A stretch of DNA of 64,000 nt from Lumnitzera littorea (lineage: Eukaryota > Streptophyta > Magnoliopsida > Myrtales > Combretaceae). The position numbers and the translations under genes are program-made. The notes beneath the pieces were generated by a model. It saw only the letters and a list, made by a program, of their open reading frames with translations, did no database searches and was not told where the DNA came from. Where the stretch lies: positions 25,245,579 to 25,309,578 of the forward strand of contig JAMXBB010000012.1 of NCBI GenBank assembly GCA_024138015.1, given 5' to 3'. How positions within the stretch are numbered: the stretch's first letter is position 1; every line of letters begins with the position of its first letter. Positions 24,122 to 34,820 of this stretch are shown here, piece by piece.

Positions 24122-24819
24122 TTAATAAGCATTTTTACTTTATACTCTATAGAAGGCTAAAAATTACTATATTAATTATTAGGCTAAGCTCATTATTTAT
24201 TTAGATTTGACTCCTTGAACTAGGTGAAAGGGCTTAAAGGAGTCTCGTTTATATATTGGGATGATTTAGGGAGATTTGACTTAGTAAACTCGAAACAGTG
24301 ACAATTGGACCGATCCGTTTGCCTCTAATCTTTCCTAAGCAAGTTCATGCATTGTGAGGAAGGTTATTGTCCTTGGGCCCTTGCAAAATTAATTTAGATA
24401 ATTATGAAATGGGTAAAGATCCATCTCGTCCTTCAATCATCAAGATGATCCAATGGATGTCATCAAGCCCAAGAGCTTATAAATACTTAGTCATTCCTCC
24501 TCATTTGACACAACTTTAAATATCAGAGAAACAATGTTCTACTATGAAACTTTTGCTCTCTAAGATCAAACATTCAAGCAAAAGAATTGATCTTAGTTTG
24601 CTCAAGAACTACAGGGTTGATGTCCTAAGTCCCCTGAGCTCCCTTATCTGTCACTTGTACATTTGAGACTCTAGGATTGCCTGTTCATCCTCCCTATCAT
24701 TCTCTCTCCAATCATCCCATTGATTGTTATCTCCATATCACTAATCTGTGGCTACGTGTAATGCGATATTCGTGTGACTTGCACGTGGCCAATCTAGTCA
24801 AAACCCCTCATCTACATTT
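24122..24819 (+). mobile_element. 5' LTR-like segment
   Basis: Non-coding sequence between the end of the CACTA element and the primer-binding site. It contains a TATA box at 24478-24485 about 340 bases before the primer-binding site, as expected for a promoter-bearing LTR with R and U5 following. The true start is not visible, because no 3' partner was found to define it. The CACTA terminus lies only 3 bases before the start given here. Confidence 0.5.
24478..24485 (+). promoter_or_regulatory. LTR TATA box
   Basis: TATAAATA within the LTR-like segment, correctly placed upstream of the pyrimidine-rich putative transcribed leader. Confidence 0.55.
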
Positions 24820-24837
24820 TGGCTACTCCACTGAGGA
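24820..24837 (+). other. Primer-binding-site-like string
   Basis: TGGCTACTCCACTGAGGA sits immediately after the LTR-like segment. Tat/Ogre elements carry a very similar string (TGGCGACTC.GCTGGGGA type) at this place for priming by a host tRNA. Several mismatches fit C-to-T/G-to-A decay. The gag start codon follows 20 bases later. Confidence 0.6.
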
Positions 24838-24857
24838 AAGAGTGTAATATCAGAGTG

Positions 24858-26440
24858 ATGGCACCGTCTAGGAAGAGAATGGCTGCAACAAGTGAAGCTA
24901 CCTCTCAAGAACAAGATGCTAATGTCGAACAAGTTGAGCAAGATCCACCTCCACCACCTCAAGACATTAATCAAGATAATCTAATCCTCGAGCCTCCTTA
25001 AGATACTATAGAGGTGATGTGAGCTATGCAAGAGGCAAAAGAGCATTAAATCAATTCATAGCTATGTTCACTCCCCTTATGATAGAGTTGACCGCTTCTA
25101 CTACTACGCAACATGAAGCAACTCTACTAAACTTTGCTATTGTTGCACAAACAAGTGCTACCCCTTTTACTTAAACTTCTAACCTTCCCGCTACTATACA
25201 AGGCATACCCTAAGGAGGGCATGAGCAAAGTCCTTCACTACAGCCTATAGCTACACAAAATCTGGTATTTGAAGTAAAGAATACAATAGTCCAAATTGGT
25301 GGCTCTTCATCCTCTTAAGTTCCCATTCATATGGCCATTGGTGGATCTACAAACCACCCGGTCCCAAATCCTATGTCTACAGTATCCACCCTAGAATCAA
25401 CAGTACTTGCTCTTACGTCTATAGTATCTGCCCCAAGGACTTCCTTTCTAACAAAGGAAGACTTAGATCAATATATGAAGGAAATTCAAGCCAAGTCATT
25501 TATAGGAGTGCTAGAATTAAAGCTTCCTTGTCATTTGCGAATTACTACAAAACCCTATCATAAGGATTATGTAAGTCCTAAGTTTGTGCTATTCAATGGC
25601 AAAAAGGGCAGTGCTAAAGAGCACTTATTAAAGTTCATCAAAACCTTAGAGCCATACAGGCTCAAAGATGACTTGAAATTGAAAGAGTTCTCTAAGTCAT
25701 TGACAGAGAAAGCATACACTTGATATGTCAACCTCCCTTTAGGGTCAGTTGATTCATGGGGGACTATATGCAAGCTGTTTCTATAAAAATTTTTCTTTAC
25801 ACAAGAAAGAGTTATAATCACTAACATGGGATGAATAAGACAAAACCCAAAGGAAGATTTGATAGATTATATAAAGCGCTTCTGAGAGCATACTCTGGAT
25901 ATCCAAGATGTGTGTAATGAGGGCAAATTAGTGAACATTTGCATCCAAGGAATGTTCATAGAGCATGCTGTTCACTTGGAAAATCTCAACTTAAGTTCTT
26001 TTTCTACACTTGTTGAGACTGCAAGAAGAACTAACAATTTCGTTGCAAGGCAACGAAGAGAAGGCAGGAGATTTGAGAAACGAACAACAATTGTTAGCTC
26101 AACCTATGGCAAGAGCTCATGGGGAAGTAAAAAGCCAAGGGATGAACGTCTAAGAAACTCCATACCATCTCTTTCACTCCTTTGCCCAATGGGCAAGGTA
26201 CTTGCTGGACTTGATCAATGGCTATGGGATGGGAATATTAAGCTTCCAAGAGTAGATCATTTACCTAATGCAAGTCAGAAGAATGATCCTAAGTTTTACA
26301 GATTTCATAGGATTGTAAGCTACCTTACTAAAGAATGTTGGACCCTAAAGAAGATATTTAATGATAGGTTCTATAATGGGGAACTCATTATTGAAAATAA
26401 TGATGTTTGTAACAATCCATTACCCATACATGATAATTAG
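24858..26440 (+). pseudogene. gag polyprotein, decayed
   Basis: Gag forms the virus-like particle. Start chosen at 24858 (MAPSRKRMAATSEATSQEQ), shortly after the primer-binding site; a polar, Gln/Pro-rich N-terminus ends at a stop near 25000. The conserved gag domain is legible from about 25540: PKFVLFNGKKGSAKEHLLKF, then after a TGA at 25721-25723 (where the family has Trp) YVNLPLGSVDSWGTICKLF, DLIDYIKRF, and LVNICIQGMFIEHAVHLENL with SSFSTLVETARRTN (to about 26030). A Lys/Arg-rich tail follows. No zinc knuckle was recognised. Several stops lie within the domain. Confidence 0.75.
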
Positions 26441-26734
26441 TGAAATGTTGCAAATGCTGCCAATCATGATCTAAGGAGGGAAGATGAAGACATCCCATAG
26501 ATAGAGACATAAGAAGTAAAGGAGTTGATGGTAGAAACTAACAAAGATGAATACCCACCAGAGACAATTGCCTTAATGAAGACTTCCAATTTTAGGAAGT
26601 TCTTTAATTTGTTAGGGTTTGATGAAGATTCATGGCTTGCAACAGCAGTTGTACTCACTTAAATCTTCGAAAGGCAATACGGGAATGTAGCGCAATGCAA
26701 CCTGTTCGAAGAATGGCCAGCATGCATGGGAATG

Positions 26735-27115
26735 CGACACTTTTTACATATGCAGATATATGTGTAAAGAATCCTAATCACAATTACCCACTCTACGTAG
26801 AAAGTATTATTAACGGTTACCCTATTAAGAGGACATTCATAGACAATGGTTCCTCTATAAACATCATGCCTATGTCCACATTCAAAGCTGCAAAAATAAA
26901 CAATCAACAATTGGTGAGATAATCTATTTCAATCAATAGCTTCACTAAATCATCCACAGATACAATAGGATATATTAATGTGGACTTTAAGGTTGGCCTT
27001 ATCCAAGGCTCCACCCGATTCCATATGATTGATGCGCCTGTATCCTACCATCTACTCATTGGAAGGAAGTGGCTACACAATCATAATCTCATACCGTCAA
27101 CATGGCACTAATATA
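26735..27115 (+). pseudogene. Retropepsin-type aspartic protease, decayed
   Basis: This domain would cleave the Gag-Pol polyprotein. The stretch reads PLYVESIINGYPIKRTFIDN, then GSSINIMPMSTFKAA (26785-26890), where the active-site region appears as FIDNGSS rather than the canonical D-T/S-G or the D-G-G of many Tat elements; the middle residue Asn is unusual. After a frame change the C-terminal part continues as FHMIDAPVSYHLLIGRKWLH and NHNLIPSTWH (about 27020-27107). Split over two frames, it cannot be functional. Confidence 0.7.
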
Positions 27116-27615
27116 TTAAGGGCTAATAGAAAGGAAAAGATTTATTTATACCTGCTACAAAGAGCCCCTTTGAACATAATGAAGCATATCTTTCTGAGAC
27201 TGGCTTCTTTGATGAATACATTGAGGAAGGGGAAACAGTTATTACAAAGCCCTTTGGAATACCATTACTTACCTGGGAAGAAACTCAAGAGAAACAACAA
27301 AGGAAAAGAAGAATATGTAGCTTTCGAGGAGGCAAGAAAAAGAGAAGAGAAACCAATGAGGTTGAAAGTTTTGTTAGGTAGACGAACAGACGAAGGGTTT
27401 ATTATTTATGACGGTCCCCGAGATCTTAAGAAACTTGTTTGTCTTCTTCGGATCCAGTACCATTACAAGAAATCCAACCCGCACCCCCACAAATGTAAGA
27501 TCAACTTAAGCCTTAGGATAAAGAGATTGAGGAGCTCGACCTCACTGGACCAGGAGAATGTTCGCGACCTATCTTCATCAGTAAAAACCTCTTACAAGAG
27601 ATTAAGGTCCATTCG

Positions 27616-28480
27616 GTAGATTTGTTGAAGGAATATAAGGACGTATTTGCTTGGACGTATGATGAAATGCCAGGATTGGATCCTAGTCTAGTTATGCATA
27701 GATTAAACATTGCCCTTGGGATCAAACTAGTGAAAGTAAGGATCAAGAATCTTTCATCTGGAAATTGAAGTCCAGATAAAAGAAGAGATTGAAAAGCTGC
27801 TCTCCGAGTTGGCTTCATTAAGCCAGTCGAACATCCTATCTAACTAGCTAATATTATGCCAGTTAAAAAGAAGAATAGGCAGATACGCATTTGCATAGAC
27901 TTTCACGATCTTAACAAGGCTTGCCCAAAGGATGATTATCCACTGCCAAATATTGACACATTGGTGGCCCCACAATTAGACATGAATTATTCTCATTTGT
28001 GGATGGCTTTAGTAGCTATAACCAAATAAAGATGGCTACTGGAGATGTTGAGTGTACTGCCTTTAGGACTCTAATAGGAAACTTTTATTACACCATCATG
28101 CCTTTCAGGCTCAAAAATGCGGGAGCATGACCGCTATATTCTATGACATGATGCATGACTTCATGGAAGATTATGTTAATGACATAGTCATTTAATCAAG
28201 GCAGGCACTTGACCACTTAAGACATTTGAAGGTCTTTAAGCGATGCTGACTGTATAAGTTGCGCATGAACCCATTAAAGTATATATTTGGGGTAGCATCT
28301 AGCAAGTTCCTTAGATTTGTCATTCATAGACAAGGAATCGATGTTGATTCAGCAAAGACACAAGCCATAAGGTCAATGCCCTCGCCTACTAACTTAAAGG
28401 AGTTAAATTCCTTTATGGGGAAAGTTTCTTATATCAGGCAATTCATTCTAGCATTGGTAGAAATTTTACATCCTTTATAG
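27616..28480 (+). pseudogene. Reverse transcriptase, decayed, catalytic Asp lost
   Basis: RT copies element RNA into DNA. Legible blocks: VDLLKEYKDVFAWTYDEMPG (27617-27676); ICIDFHDLNKACPKDDYPLP (27890-27949); FSFVDGFSSYNQIKMATGDV and ECTAFRT (28000-28072, other frame); FYYTIMPFRLKNAGA (28085-28129); EDYVNDIVI (28166-28192); and the thumb QAIRSMPSPTNLKELNSFMG (28360-28420). The catalytic YVDD appears as YVND, with AAT at 28178-28180. At least three frame changes and several stops are present, including TAG for Trp in HPI*LANIMPV (27833-27865). Confidence 0.85.
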
Positions 28481-28965
28481 CAACTTATGAAGAAAGGAAC
28501 ACCATTTGAGTAGAGGCAACCATAAGAGGAGGCCATCTAAAAAGTAAAGGAGATACTTCTCTATAAACAATGGCAATGCCTATTAAAGATTTGCTGATGA
28601 CCCTCTACCTGACATCCATTAATAGGTCCATCAGGGCTTTACTACCACAAGATCTAAACGGTAAAGAGCGACTAGTCTACTACTTAAGTCGATCCCTCCA
28701 TGTAAGTGAGACCAATTACTTAGCTTACGAGAAGTAATGTTTTGCACTGGTATTTGCTATGCAAAAATTATGTCATTACTTCTTGGCACATAAGGTTAAC
28801 GTTGTCATTCACTTAGATCCATTGAAGTACTTATTATCATGACCAGCTCTCTTAAGTAGAATTGTAAAATTGTTGCTCCTCTTATTAGAATTTGACATTA
28901 CGATTTTACCACCTAAAGCTATCAAGTCTTAAGCTCTGGCAAATCTCCTAGCTCAATTTCCTATA
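28480..28965 (+). pseudogene. RT-linked RNase H, heavily decayed
   Basis: Between the RT thumb and the second RNase H the sequence shows only scattered family words, for example LVYYLSRSLHVSETNYLAYE (about 28673-28732) and VIHLDPLKYLL (about 28805-28837). These are normal for this domain. Stops are frequent and frames change, so this is the most decayed of the pol domains. Confidence 0.6.
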
Positions 28966-28989
28966 GCATATAGGATCCATGCTCAAGAT

Positions 28990-29432
28990 ATGATTCCTAC
29001 AGAATTTTATGAAGACTCCATGAGAGCAAAACCAAATGGAGAATGGCAAGTGCAGTTTGATGGCTCTTTAAGTAATACTGGGCAAGGAGTTGAAGTAATA
29101 TTGACATCTCCTGAAGGCCAAGAGATACTTTTAGCTTTCAAGGTGGACTTTCACTATATCAACAATAAAGCTGAGTATTAAGCCCTCTTGCTTGGACTCA
29201 TTTCTGTACAAAATGCTGAAGCATCTTACTTATGTATACATGCAATTCAAATTTGATCATTAGACAAGCCAATGGAGAATTTGCTCACAAAGAGCTAGCA
29301 CTTATGCCTTATTGGGCAGTAGTGCAAGCTTTAGTTGGAAAATGCGCTTTAGTAAGATACGAGCATACTAAATGATCCACCAATCACTACACGGACGCAT
29401 TAGCAACATTAGCCTCTAAAGTTTCCATTTAA
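28990..29432 (+). pseudogene. Second RNase H (Tat-type aRH)
   Basis: The domain begins with GEWQVQFDGSLSNTGQGVEV and ILTSPEGQEILLAFK (29039-29142), DG being the first conserved acidic site. INNKAEY holds the conserved Glu and is followed by a TAA at 29179-29181. It continues in another frame with IIRQANGEFAHKELALMPYW (29261-29315) and ends with HYTDALATLASKVSI (29385-29431), the DALA motif. A TGA at 29373-29375 probably replaces an Arg CGA. The same domain is present in the minus-strand fragment at 2322-2690. Confidence 0.8.
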
Positions 29433-29639
29433 ACTACAGAAAACAGTTTGAATGTCCAAGTCATTAGAAAGTCCATCTCTTGTACATCCCTACAACTATT
29501 GGATGAAGAGGAGGAAGTACAAGACGACTGGTGCACTCCCATTAAGGCATAATTGGTGTGTCCTAATGCAACTTCTGTTGCAAACTTGAAGAATTTTATT
29601 AGTATAAATGGTGTCTTGCACTTTAAGGGACCAGAAAGC

Positions 29640-31098
29640 ATTCTTTCTTGATGTATTTATGTAAAGCAAGCTCATTTAAAGTTAGACAAGTACTACAAGA
29701 TTTAGTGTAGAGAAGAAGCGCCTCCCTTATATTACCGCATTCAATGTGCGGGATATTACTGGCCAATAATGTCTAAAGATGCTTCTCAACCACAAATGAG
29801 TTACCCAAAATGCTCCAAACTTTCCAATCGAGGAGAATACAACTTTGTAGCCAGTGGCAGTGACTAGAAGACGCCCGTATATTGATTACTTAAAGAACAA
29901 TATATTGCTTACTAACAACATAGATGCCCAACTATTAAAGCAAAAATCAAAGAATATATCGTATAGGAGGATAAGTTTTATAGGGTATCATACATGGGAA
30001 AGCTACTTAGGTACATAGCGCTGCCTAAAACAGAAACTATCCAATCCGAGGCACATTTAAGGGATTGTGGAGAGCACCAAAGGGGAAGGAAGTTATATCA
30101 TCATTTGCTTGATATGGGATACTACTAGTTGGCTATGGAAAACTATGCATTCAACTTTACTAGGAAGTGTGTCGCATGCCAACAACATAGTGATGCAATT
30201 CATACTCTTGCTGTTGCATTGCATAGCTGACTACTCCTTAGCCATTTCATACTTAAGCATTTGATTTGATTGGTCTTATACACCTACTGTCTAAAGGGTG
30301 CATCTGGATCCTTGTAGGTATGGAGTGCTTCACCAAATGGGTAAAAGCAATCCCATTAAAGATGGCAACAGGCCCAGTGGTAGCAAGTTTCATAAAAGAG
30401 CATATCATTTGCCACTTTAGAATCCCAAAGCATATCTTATTTGATAATGTTACTCCCTTCATCAACTCATATGCATGACAATTGCTAGCCTCATATGGCA
30501 TTGATCATGTGAAGTCTACACCTTATTATCCTAAGGGAAATGGACAAGCGGAAGCAACAAACAAGAGCCTCTTGAAGGTGCTTAGTAAGATGGTTCATGA
30601 AAACCACAAAGAATGGCATGACAAATCACCATTAGTGCTATGAGCCTATAAGACATCCAAACGAGGTCCCACACAAGCCATACCTTTCTCCTTGGTATAT
30701 GGATATGAAGCAATGATGCCTATAAAGGTATTAATTCCATCTGTACGATTGGCCATCAATGCTAACCTAAAGCTAGACACTCTACGCATGTTAAACCTTA
30801 AGGCTCTAGAGGAAAGACGAGACACAGCTAAGCACAATCTTGCTAACTACTAGTGGAGATTTAGCATAGCTTATGATCTCTTAGTTCAAAAACGATCTTT
30901 TCAACAAGGTGATGTAGTACTTTGCACGGCAAATCACGTGCGGCGAAGTATTCTAGCGCTAAAGTTTGAACCCAAGAGGGAAGGACCATTCATTATTGAT
31001 GAAGTCTATGATAGTAGCTATTATAAGCTCCTTAATCCAAAAACAAATGCCATAACTCCTCCTATCAATTTTCAATATGTTAAGAAAATTTACATGTG
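29640..31098 (+). pseudogene. Integrase, near full length, DD35E retained
   Basis: The HHCC zinc finger appears as CGEHQRGRKLYHHLLDMGYY (30068-30127) then FTRKCVACQQH (30157-30189). The catalytic core has FDLIGLI (Asp at 30263-30265), CFTKWVKAIPLKMATGPVVA, ILFDN (Asp at 30443-30445) and GNGQAEATNKSLLKV (Glu at 30551-30553), with 60 and 36 codons between the residues, an intact DD35E triad. The C-terminal part has SFQQGDVVLCTANHVRRS and LKFEPKREGPFIIDE, ending at a natural stop (IYM*, 31096-31098). Interruptions: TAG for Trp at 30128-30130, TGA at 30476-30478, TGA in PLVL*AYKTS and TAG in ANY*WRF. It is readable in one frame from about 30260 to the end apart from these stops. Confidence 0.9.
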
Positions 31099-31977
31099 AA
31101 TGCAATAGTGTACTTGGAATCCTTATGAATGCAATGTTAGCTTCGCACTATTTTACATATGTTTCTCTTTTTATCTTGTCTATCGTTTCTGCAAAGTTAG
31201 AGATTTATCTTCTTTGTATACAATAATTAATTGTCTCAATTTTCTATTCTTGTTGCTGTAAAGTCAGAGATCTATCTCCTTAGTGCGTAAGACAAATTTA
31301 TAGAAATTAAATAATGAATAATTCTAGTTGTTGCTATAGCTTGTAGGAGCATTGCCTCTTAAGGTGTGCGATGATAACTAATTGCTGACTAGTAAAAGCA
31401 ATGCTCCCAAGCACTTAACGATAACCCATCATTACTAAACAGGAGAATAATCTCTTATGAAATATAAATTATAAACGATTAAGTATTGGGAAATACCCGC
31501 TTAATCATTAAGGCTGATAAAGTGTAATTGACCTAAAAAAATGTGCTACTAATCGTTGCTAGCAAGTGAGAGCTTCACTCCAATGCACGAAACTCTAATC
31601 ATACAAGTTATGACCACTCATCACAAGCATTGTTTACATTGATGCTGCTAAGTAAAGGTTATGTCTCCTAAGCGCATGATGATTTTTACGAATTTTGGTG
31701 CTTGAATAGATGACATGCACAAATAGAAATGAATGAGAGGGAAATATAAGTTTATTGATTCAGGATGTCTTGCTATAAAGCACTAAATATAGTTAAAAAA
31801 AAACACTAAAAGAAGAAGAACCATAAACGAACTAAAAAGTACTCTGCTAAGCTAACGCTTCTGATTTAAGGCTACTTTGGACTCTATGTCCATATCCCCT
31901 AGCACTACCTTTGCTTTAAGATCTACTGTTTCAATTGCCTCTTATATCTCTTGTAACTTCATTTTTGGTTCATCTTA
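31099..31977. other. Spacer between integrase and the antisense gene
   Basis: Non-coding. Two related short phrases, GTTAGAGATTTATCTTCTTT (31196-31215) and GTCAGAGATCTATCTCCTTA (31263-31282), suggest a small internal duplication. Other repeated words (AAGCAATGCTCCCAAGCAC, 31397-31415; CTCCTAAGCGCATGATG, 31666-31682) occur downstream. No gene is visible. Confidence 0.6.
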
Positions 31978-34627
31978 TTATCTTATAGCAACATGGTAAC
32001 TCAATATTCGCCTTGCCTTGTCAGCAATAGGGTTTAAGTTGTCAACTCTGAACTTTAAAAGATGAGCTCCCTCTATAGACTTAACCAGTTGTGTCAGCTG
32101 AACATTTGATAAAGAATTCGAATGCTTATTTAGCAATAGCATGGCTTCTCTTAACGTCTTCACCATGGTATTTGCTAATTCTATCTCCATCATAGGGGAC
32201 TTAGTCTAAAAGTTTCTATCCATGGCATCAAGTCTCTCTAAAGATTGTAACAAATGAGGAGGTATAGTAAACCTTCAGAAGAATACAATCTCTTACATTG
32301 CAGTAACATCTAAAGTTCCTACCATGTCTCGAAGAGACATGCCATTAACTGGGGGAGGATGGATGTTGGCAGGTGCTTAATATAACCCGTCTTCATAAAG
32401 TCTTGCGCAAAGCAATGCATCAGCATGACTATCACCAGTTCCCCTTACCTCTGCAACTGATGCATTAGTATTGGGAATTACTTCACCAACCTCCAAGGAG
32501 TCGTTAAACTCTTTAGTATGGTTATCAACATCCTTACCACCTTCAAATTAGGTTAGTGATTCCCCATAATCCACCATGTCCTGTCCATCATCTTCTTCTT
32601 CCGGAACCATTATTGGAGTAGTAAGATGGCTTGAATGAAGTTCAAGGTTTGAAATAACAAACCTTTCCTCATACCAGCTGATGGAAGAGAGTTAGTCTCA
32701 ACCTATAATAGTCAAAGAAAGAAAGTTATATGAAGAAAAGCAATAGCTTAAGGAAAAAAAATGTGCACATAATAGCAACAAGATACAAGTAAGAATGTTA
32801 CCTTCTGGATAAATATACGTTTGGTTTCTTTAGGATTTTCTAATTCAGGTGGCACATGTTTCCCCTTCAATTTTGAAGGTGACCCTACTACTCCTACAAT
32901 ATTACAAGGCTCTAATTGTTGAGATGCTTGTTCAGTAACTTTGTGAACATCTTTATCTAACTTAGGCATAGGCCTTAGCAACCTGAGGTAGAATTCACAG
33001 TGATATACACTAGGAGCTAGAAGTACATCACTTACCGAAGCAAAAGCATAGGACCAAAAGACATCTAAGCAATTCGACCAGTGAGTCAGCCAGCTTGTAA
33101 AGGTAACTTTGTAACGACTTAAAGAATGAAAAAATAGTTGTCATACCCCTAGGCAAATTTTCCTAAAATCACTTAGTGAGAGTAATTGACAACATGAATC
33201 GAAGTTCTCAATAATAGTAATGAGGTGAGGAACTCCCTGGTCAAAGCCAAACTGGTGTGTAACTCTATGAGGAGAGTATGTTATAACTATGTTCTATAGA
33301 AAGCACCTAGAGAAGTCTCTATTGTCAAGAAAGGAAGGCATACCCCCAAGGGTACACCACATAAGGAAGCTTGCTTTAGAACTACGGAGGCTCTCACGTC
33401 TTCCTACTAAGGTTACCTCATCCTTTGAGCCAAGAGGATAGAATCTACTACTATCATCATATCCGGTTATCTATTTCACATAAGGACGAAATGTAAACTC
33501 GTCCTCTATGTCAATGAGTTGCAATAGTGGTTGTTCAATGTTTCCCTTAACCCAAGCATATGCTTTGGGAAGAGTAGTACTTGTTTTATTATTAACAGTA
33601 GGAAGAGTAAAATGGTTCTAACATCGCTCACAAAAGAAAAGCTGAAGGAACCAGAGGTCTATGTGGGATATATTCACATAACGACCTTTCAAGCATATAG
33701 AAGACTTATGATATAGGTCTAAACATCGATATAATGAACCTCGGTAAAAAGGAGCTAGTGCGAAGCACTTACCCTGGGCAATGCATATGGCTAAAGAGAA
33801 GAACCATAGGCTCATACCTTCTTCAGGACCTCTAGGAAACACAAATATGGAAAGCCAATACGATACGAAAGCCGCAAGTTCATACCTACAAGAATAAGTC
33901 AAAAGGCATGAGCACGGAATATCAATTATATATATATATATAAGAATGAAAATACTCACTCTTAACCATGACCCGAGCCCGATACTTGAGGCCTATCTTT
34001 CTTATGCTCCTAAAAAAAGCATGCAAACCAACTAGTGAAGCATGGCTTCCTCTTATATGGTAGGCAACTTTCAAAACTTCTTGTAAAGATATTACAAAGC
34101 TATGCTCTTTGTGAGAAATTAAGGAGGTCGTGATATTGGTTCTACTGATGCAACGTAAGTCCAAAAGTATAACCTCATCTTCTAGAGTCAGCATAATCTC
34201 TCCCCATGAAGTAATAAATGTATGGGTTTGAGTACTCCATCAAGAAACAATAGCTCGCTACACTTCCATCCCACTCAACTATGGTACTCGTTTATAGGAA
34301 CTACAATTGAATGGAAGTGATGATAGCTTGAAGCACCTTGGCTTTCTTCAAGAGGGTAATGTAGTCTGGTCTCATGGTAATGTAATCTACTGAAAACTTC
34401 CATCCCAACGGTAGTTGCTTAAGAAAAGCAAATTAAGTATTGGAAATAGGCAACTCTTTCCTCTCATTTCTAAATCACAATACAGAATCCCCACTAATGA
34501 GGCCCCTAGAACCGGCATGAGACTCCTGTTCAATAAAGGGAAGTTTGCCATCAATAAGAGATGTTTTGAGCAATTCATGGCGTTTGTTCTTCTCCCAAAA
34601 TGTGTCTTCGAAGATGATCTCATCTAG
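31978..34627 (-). pseudogene. Plant mobile domain (PMD) gene, antisense to the retrotransposon
   Basis: On the minus strand the order is: an N-terminal region (from 34627; FLKQLPLGWKFSV, LLKKAKVLQAIITSI, IVEWDGS), then in a shifted frame THTFITSWGEIMLTLEDEVI (34215-34155), then YELAAFVSYWLSIFVFPRGP with LAICIAQGKCFALAP and FYRGSLYRCLDL (33885-33720), then DEFTFRPYVK (33490-33461), a Pro/Lys-rich part (32981-32748) and a helical C-terminus (32193-31978). The THTF..WGE..LTLED, YWLS.FVFP and ALAP...GSLY blocks are those of the plant mobile domain (aminotransferase-like PMD, Pfam PF10536 as I recall it). A GTGAGTA near 33960 and TTGTAG near 33886, separated by a TA repeat, look like an intron. 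Stops and frameshifts show decay. Confidence 0.8.
33886..33960 (-). other. Probable intron of the PMD gene
   Basis: On the minus strand GTGAGTA marks a donor-like site just after the codons for VMVK, and TTATTCTTGTAG an acceptor-like site just before YELAAF. The piece between them is AT-rich with a TA repeat (about 33924-33942). Both sides belong to the same domain. The reading phase across the junction does not fit perfectly, so the exact splice sites are uncertain or damaged. Confidence 0.45.
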
Positions 34628-34798
34628 TCAATTTTCCTTAGGGTGTGGGATTGGTGATGGACGTTTATTCGAATGTACTAGTAAATCTTTTTACTTGACC
34701 AGTCCCTTGTTTTGAGTCTGGTTATTCCTAGAATCCTTTCCCATTTGTCGAAAATATTATTGGCAGTAGTGTTAATTATGAGACAGAACCTATAAGTT

Positions 34799-34818
34799 AA
34801 AAAAGAAGAAAAAAAGGA
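34799..34818 (+). other. Candidate polypurine tract
   Basis: Twenty purines in a row (A6, GAAG, A7, GGA) lie beyond the antisense gene, where a retrotransposon's plus-strand primer should sit just before the 3' LTR. What follows does not resemble the 5' LTR-like segment, so the assignment is tentative. Confidence 0.35.
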
Positions 34819-34820
34819 TC

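Larger units (their letters stand above)
24122..34820 (+). mobile_element. Decayed Tat-type Ty3/gypsy retrotransposon
   Basis: Order on the plus strand: 5' LTR-like segment with TATA box, primer-binding-site-like string, gag, protease, RT with RNase H, second RNase H, integrase, spacer, then an antisense plant-mobile-domain gene and a polypurine run (34799-34818). The dual RNase H and the extra antisense gene between integrase and the 3' end are known features of the Tat lineage. All coding parts carry stops and frameshifts. I could not find a second copy of the 24122-24819 sequence after 34820, so the 3' LTR seems absent or unrecognisable. The outer limits given are approximate. Confidence 0.75.
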
